From NCBI GenBank assembly GCA_934234215.1, contig CAKQHB010000010.1, positions 25,000-88,999 of the forward strand: DNA of 64,000 bases. The letters run 5' to 3'. Below the pieces are notes generated by a model. That model worked only from the letters and a program-made list of their open reading frames with translations. It was not told where the DNA came from and made no database searches. This document shows positions 60,819-64,000 of the stretch, piece after piece. Numbering within the stretch: position 1 is the first letter of the stretch; every line of letters starts with the position of its first letter. A program made the translations under genes and the position numbers. The DNA comes from an uncultured Cuneatibacter sp. (GTDB taxonomy: Bacteria; Bacillota; Clostridia; Lachnospirales; Lachnospiraceae).

Positions 60819-61835
60819 TTATTTTGCGGAAAAGATTTTTGAAAGCTTGTCTTTGCGGTGCTCCTTCAGCAAATGTGCGACAAGCCTGCGGTGCTCCTCA
60901 GAGTAGCCAATAAAGAAATTCGGGAACTGGGCGGTCAGAACATCTAAGATCGTGTCCAGTTCTTCTTTTTTCTTGTTGCGGAACTGATAGCGGTCGCCAA
61001 ATTCCGTGACGAGGTAAAGCGTGTATTTCATGCGGTGGAACCGCAGTGTACCGTAGTAGAATGCCCAGAGGACATGTTTCATCGGGACAATGGCGGAGGT
61101 GCTTCCGGAAAACTCTACGAGATAGTCGGATGTCAGAGCCATGTCGCTGGTGCGCAGCAGACAGTTTTCCCGAAGCTGCTGTTCGACCTCCGGCAAAAGC
61201 TCATCGGGACTGCCGGAATGGTACAGGCGGATAAATCCGGGAGAAAGTGCCGGAACACAGAGGAAAAACAGATCCAGTACAAGCAGGATCAGTCCGAAAA
61301 CAAGGCAAAACAGCGCGATAACAATGGGCACAACGGTCTGCATCCGATGGCAGGATACCTGATTGATGAGGTGGGGCGATGTGATAGCCGCGAGAGACTC
61401 CGCATTCCAGTTCAGGTTTGCGGCGAGCTCCAGCACAACAGACGAAATAAGAGAGTCGGATTCTTCACACATTCCGGTGAAGGGATACGATTCATAATAA
61501 GAAACAGCGTTTCGTCCCATCGAAGCCTGCAGAAGATAAATTTGCATCTGATCGTCAGACAGTGTATAATAAAAATGCCCGCGCAATTGTCCATTTGCGT
61601 AGTAATCATAGCCGGAGTAGTACAGATCTTCCACCGTCATGGTTCCGTAAGTGGTGCGTTCAAAGCATTCCGCAAAGGGAGCATCCGCAGAGATGACCGG
61701 CGGAAACAGCAGATAAATCAGATTCGTAGGGAACAGGAGCAGTGCTGCAAGAATGAAGAACAGCAGCGGCTGCCAGAGCTTTCGGACGAGACTGCGGCGC
61801 ACGTATGCGAGCAGATGCGGCGTATTTGAGTTCAT
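60819..61835 (-). CDS. Unrecognised membrane protein, two helices with C-terminal domain
   Basis: A 338-residue protein on the - strand. The ATG at 61835 follows TTGGAGATTTTT; a longer frame to 61895 would run into the promoter. Helix 1 lies near residues 21-46 (LLFFILAALLLFPTNLIYLLF), then an outer domain of about 130 residues, helix 2 near 175-200 (PIVIALFCLVFGLILLVLDLFF), and a cytoplasmic C-terminal domain with beta text such as LTSDYLVEFSGST and MKYTLYLVTEFGDRYQF that looks like a PH-like or YcxB-like fold. No firm family is recognised. It is divergent from the methyltransferase gene. Confidence 0.75.
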   Translation of the reverse strand: MNSNTPHLLAYVRRSLVRKLWQPLLFFILAALLLFPTNLIYLLFPPVISADAPFAECFERTTYGTMTVEDLYYSGYDYYANGQLRGHFYYTLSDDQMQIYLLQASMGRNAVSYYESYPFTGMCEESDSLISSVVLELAANLNWNAESLAAITSPHLINQVSCHRMQTVVPIVIALFCLVFGLILLVLDLFFLCVPALSPGFIRLYHSGSPDELLPEVEQQLRENCLLRTSDMALTSDYLVEFSGSTSAIVPMKHVLWAFYYGTLRFHRMKYTLYLVTEFGDRYQFRNKKKEELDTILDVLTAQFPNFFIGYSEEHRRLVAHLLKEHRKDKLSKIFSAK

Positions 61836-61866
61836 AAAAATCTCCAATCGTTTCAGTCTGCTGTCT

Positions 61867-61895
61867 ATTATAAAAGAATTCGGGCAGAGAATCAA
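61867..61895 (-). promoter_or_regulatory. Sigma-A-type promoter for the - strand membrane gene
   Basis: On the - strand: TTGATT (61895-61890), a 17-base spacer and TATAAT (61872-61867), about 31 bases before the start codon. Confidence 0.8.
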
Positions 61896-61909
61896 GGAGG
61901 ATGGAAAGC

Positions 61910-62704
61910 ATGAATCCCTATACAGGATTTGCGGAAGTATATGACCGGTTTATGGATGTGCCGTATGATGACTGGCAGGTATCGGTGCAGGAGGTACTGA
62001 ACCGGGAGGAGATCCGGGACGGACTTTTGCTGGAACTCGGCTGTGGCACCGGACAGATGACAGAACGTCTGGCGCAGGCGGGATATGACATGATCGGTGT
62101 GGACAATTCCGAGGAGATGCTGGGCATCGCCAGACAGATCCAGCTGGATCAGAAAGAAAAAAAGGAACAGGGAGAGCTTCCGCCGTATCCGGATATTTTA
62201 TATCTGGAGCAGGATATGCGGGAGTTTGAACTGTATGGTACTGTTCGCGCCGTGATCAGTGTGGCAGATACGATGAATTATCTGACAGACCCGGAGGACT
62301 TTGTACAGACACTGCGGCTCGTGAATAATTATTTGGATCCCAAAGGAATCTTTTTGTTTGATCTCAAGACAGTGCATGCTTTTCGGGATGTGCTGGGGGA
62401 TGCGACATATGCTTTTCAGGACGAGGATGCGAGTCTGATTTGGGAAAATTTTTATGACGAAGACGAGCAGATGAATGAGTATGATCTGACGATGTTTTTG
62501 CAGCAGGAAAAAGGATTGTTTGAAAAGCAGGAGGAGACGCATCTGCAGCGTGCTTACACAAAAGAGGAGATTTGTCAGATGGTAGCGGAAGCCGGTCTGG
62601 AGCTGGTGTCCTTTGCCGATGCGGACACAAAAGGCGACTGGACGGAAGAAACCGAGCGGGCATATGTGCTTGTGCGGGAGCATGGCAAGAGTGCAGAAGA
62701 ATAA
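61910..62704 (+). CDS. Class I SAM-dependent methyltransferase
   Basis: A 264-residue methyltransferase. The ATG at 61910 is used because AAGGAGG lies nine bases before it and directly abuts the in-frame ATG at 61901. The SAM-binding motif I is LLELGCGTGQMTERLA near residue 43, motif II GVDNSEEMLGIA, and motif III/IV around RAVISVADTMNYLTDP. The N-terminal YTGFAEVYDRFMD is typical of this subfamily. The substrate is unknown. hslO starts 17 bases after its stop, so they are likely one operon. Confidence 0.9.
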   Translation: MNPYTGFAEVYDRFMDVPYDDWQVSVQEVLNREEIRDGLLLELGCGTGQMTERLAQAGYDMIGVDNSEEMLGIARQIQLDQKEKKEQGELPPYPDILYLEQDMREFELYGTVRAVISVADTMNYLTDPEDFVQTLRLVNNYLDPKGIFLFDLKTVHAFRDVLGDATYAFQDEDASLIWENFYDEDEQMNEYDLTMFLQQEKGLFEKQEETHLQRAYTKEEICQMVAEAGLELVSFADADTKGDWTEETERAYVLVREHGKSAEE

Positions 62705-62721
62705 AAGAAATGGAGAATGAC

Positions 62722-63633
62722 ATGAGCGATTATATGGTAACGGCGATTGCAGGAGACGGACAGATCCGCGCGTTCGCAGCAACAACGAGAGAGCTGGTAG
62801 AAGAAGCAAGACAGAGACATAACACAAGTCCGGTAGCGACAGCTGCATTGGGACGTCTGCTGACAGCAGGTGCGATGATGGGTACGATGATGAAGGGCGA
62901 TGACGATGTCCTGACATTGAAAATTGATGGCGATGGTCCCATCGGCGGCGTGATCGTGACAGCGGATTCGCAGGGTCGTGTAAAAGGATATGTGAAGCAG
63001 CCGGAAGTATTGATTCATGCAAATGACAAGGGCAAGCTGGATGTTGCCGGTGCGATTGGTGCCGGTACGCTGACGATCATTCGGGATATCGGTTTGAAAG
63101 AGCCGTACACCGGTCAGATCAATCTCGTATCCGGTGAGATTGCCGAGGATCTGACCTATTATTACGCAGTCAGTGAGCAGACTCCTTCTTCTGTAGGATT
63201 GGGTGTTCTGATGAACCGGGAAAATACTGTCAGACAGGCGGGTGGATTTATCTTACAGCTGATGCCAGATGCGACGGACGAGGTCATCACCGCATTGGAG
63301 CAGAAGCTGGCATCCGTCAGCTCTGTAACCAGCATGCTGGATGAGGGCATGTCTCCGGAACAGATTCTGGAGTATCTGCTGGGGGATATGGATCTGAAAT
63401 TTACCGGAAAGCAGGAGCTGGAATTTTACTGTAACTGCGACAAAGCGAGAGTCAAGAGTGCGTTGTCCAGCATTGGGATCAATGCATTGGCGCAGATGGC
63501 ACGAGAAGAAGAGCAGATCGAAGTGAACTGCCAGTTCTGCAACAGCCATTACATCTTCACGAGAGAGGAATTGAATGAGCTGATCGAGGAAAAGAAAGCA
63601 GCGCAAGAGACAACAGAAGAAGATGAAAACTAA
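62722..63633 (+). CDS. hslO: Hsp33 redox-regulated chaperone
   Basis: A holdase chaperone turned on by oxidative unfolding. It has 303 residues from the ATG at 62722 after TGGAGAATGAC. The N-terminal domain shows AFAATTRELVEEARQ and AALGRLLTAGAMMG, followed by GPIGGVIVTADSQGRVKGYV. The zinc redox switch near the C-terminus is intact: CNC near residue 237 and CQFC near 270 (CxC then CxxC). The tail is acidic. Terminator and repeat element follow. Confidence 0.97.
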   Translation: MSDYMVTAIAGDGQIRAFAATTRELVEEARQRHNTSPVATAALGRLLTAGAMMGTMMKGDDDVLTLKIDGDGPIGGVIVTADSQGRVKGYVKQPEVLIHANDKGKLDVAGAIGAGTLTIIRDIGLKEPYTGQINLVSGEIAEDLTYYYAVSEQTPSSVGLGVLMNRENTVRQAGGFILQLMPDATDEVITALEQKLASVSSVTSMLDEGMSPEQILEYLLGDMDLKFTGKQELEFYCNCDKARVKSALSSIGINALAQMAREEEQIEVNCQFCNSHYIFTREELNELIEEKKAAQETTEEDEN

Positions 63634-63760
63634 ATTAACAGGAGAAATGTGATACGCAGCTTAATCTTCTAACAGCGGCAGCGGATGCGAAAAGTGGCGT
63701 TTCGGTATGCGAATGGAGCAGTGATTCGTCCGTTTCGATATGTGTTGTAAAAATAGAAAA

Positions 63761-63799
63761 ACGTGGTTGTCGCATGTTACTGCGGCAGCCACGTTTTTT
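63761..63799 (+). terminator. Rho-independent terminator after hslO
   Basis: A 13-base-pair stem (ACGTGGTTGTCGC with GCGGCAGCCACGT, two G-T pairs) followed by TTTTTT. The repeat at 63801 begins one base later. Confidence 0.85.
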
Positions 63800-63800
63800 A

Positions 63801-63927
63801 CTTTATAGGAAATTGCGTCGCATTTCCTATCAAGCAAAAAGCGCTCCGCGGGATGCGCACTCGCGCGAAGAAGAAATATGTCGCAAGCGACCGCGCTCGG
63901 CGCGAGAATGTGCCAAGGCACATTCTC
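63801..63927. repeat. Structured three-hairpin repeat element, copy 2
   Basis: About 127 bases matching the element at 11641. Stem 1 (CTTTATAGGAAAT, 63801-63813, with 63822-63834) is identical save one base. AAGCAAAAAGCGCTCCGC is identical. Stem 2 has other bases (CTCGCGC with GCGCGAG) but keeps the GTCGC/GCGAC cap. Stem 3 is a different perfect stem (GAGAATGTGCC with GGCACATTCTC, 63904-63914/63917-63927). The changes keep the pairing. No gene lies in 63634-64000. Confidence 0.8.
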
Positions 63928-63941
63928 AGACTGTAGACAAA

Positions 63942-63977
63942 GAGGGTACTTGGCGATCATGCCAGGCACCCTCTTTT
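63942..63977. terminator. Hairpin terminator near window end
   Basis: GAGGGTACTTGGC with GCCAGGCACCCTC (one mismatch, one G-T pair) followed by TTTT. It could end the repeat's transcript or serve a - strand gene beyond the window. Confidence 0.65.
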
Positions 63978-64000
63978 CCTGTTGCTTCCATTTTTCATAA

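Overview
The window is a gene-dense stretch of a low-to-mid GC Gram-positive anaerobe, most likely a gut Clostridia of the Lachnospiraceae type. This is judged from gene style: an ANTAR regulator beside glutamine synthetase, a cdaA-cdaR (YbbR) pair, LCP and Wzz-like cell-surface genes, a GH112 phosphorylase, FliB-like and C_GCAxxG_C_C proteins, and AGGAGG-type ribosome sites. Almost every gene is on the + strand. No rRNA, tRNA, CRISPR array, transposase or phage gene was seen. Genus cannot be decided from the sequence alone.

Layout. 1-6737: the end of a surface-polysaccharide locus (ABC exporter ATPase cut by the window edge, two GT2 glycosyltransferases, a polyprenyl-phosphate sugar-phosphate transferase, an LCP ligase). 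6738-11564: an HtrA protease behind a ribosome-site-masking hairpin, a very long imperfect hairpin element, a DJ-1/PfpI protein, and rmlA-rmlB for dTDP-4-keto-6-deoxyglucose. 11565-15767: a structured repeat element, VanZ-like protein, HisC-like aminotransferase, then a promoter-led nitrogen block (small HTH protein, glnA, ANTAR regulator). 15795-22140: glmM, a sigma-like factor, a Wzz protein with a P-loop-less kinase-like tail, and a secreted amidase with four 157-residue lectin repeats. 22209-26131: two membrane proteins, the c-di-AMP synthase cdaA with cdaR, and HPr.

26128-37757 is the most distinctive block: a second polysaccharide locus with a polymerase-like protein, rfbF-rfbG-rfbH (CDP-4-keto-3,6-dideoxyhexose branch), a ThDP-dependent acetolactate-synthase-like enzyme and a short-chain reductase. 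The last two match the logic of yersiniose (two-carbon branched 3,6-dideoxyhexose) synthesis. They are followed by a GtrB-like transferase, a second polymerase/ligase-like protein, a second phosphoglycosyl transferase and GtrA. The window thus holds two initiating transferases and two polymerase-like proteins, so at least two polymers may be made here.

37818-53293: GH112 galacto-N-biose/lacto-N-biose phosphorylase, an NCS2 purine permease, a large RND exporter with a coiled-coil insert behind a palindromic operator-like site, a tightly coupled run (M20 hydrolase, FliB-like, C_GCAxxG_C_C, NUDIX, mnmA), then purA and argS with structured leaders. 53335-63633: a SWIM/SNF2 ATPase, a PfoR-like PTS IIC protein, ilvE, a two-helix membrane protein (- strand), a broken shikimate dehydrogenase (core deleted, TAG stop), aroD, an unrecognised membrane protein (- strand), a methyltransferase and hslO. 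63634-64000 has no gene: a terminator, a second copy of the structured repeat seen at 11641, and a further terminator.
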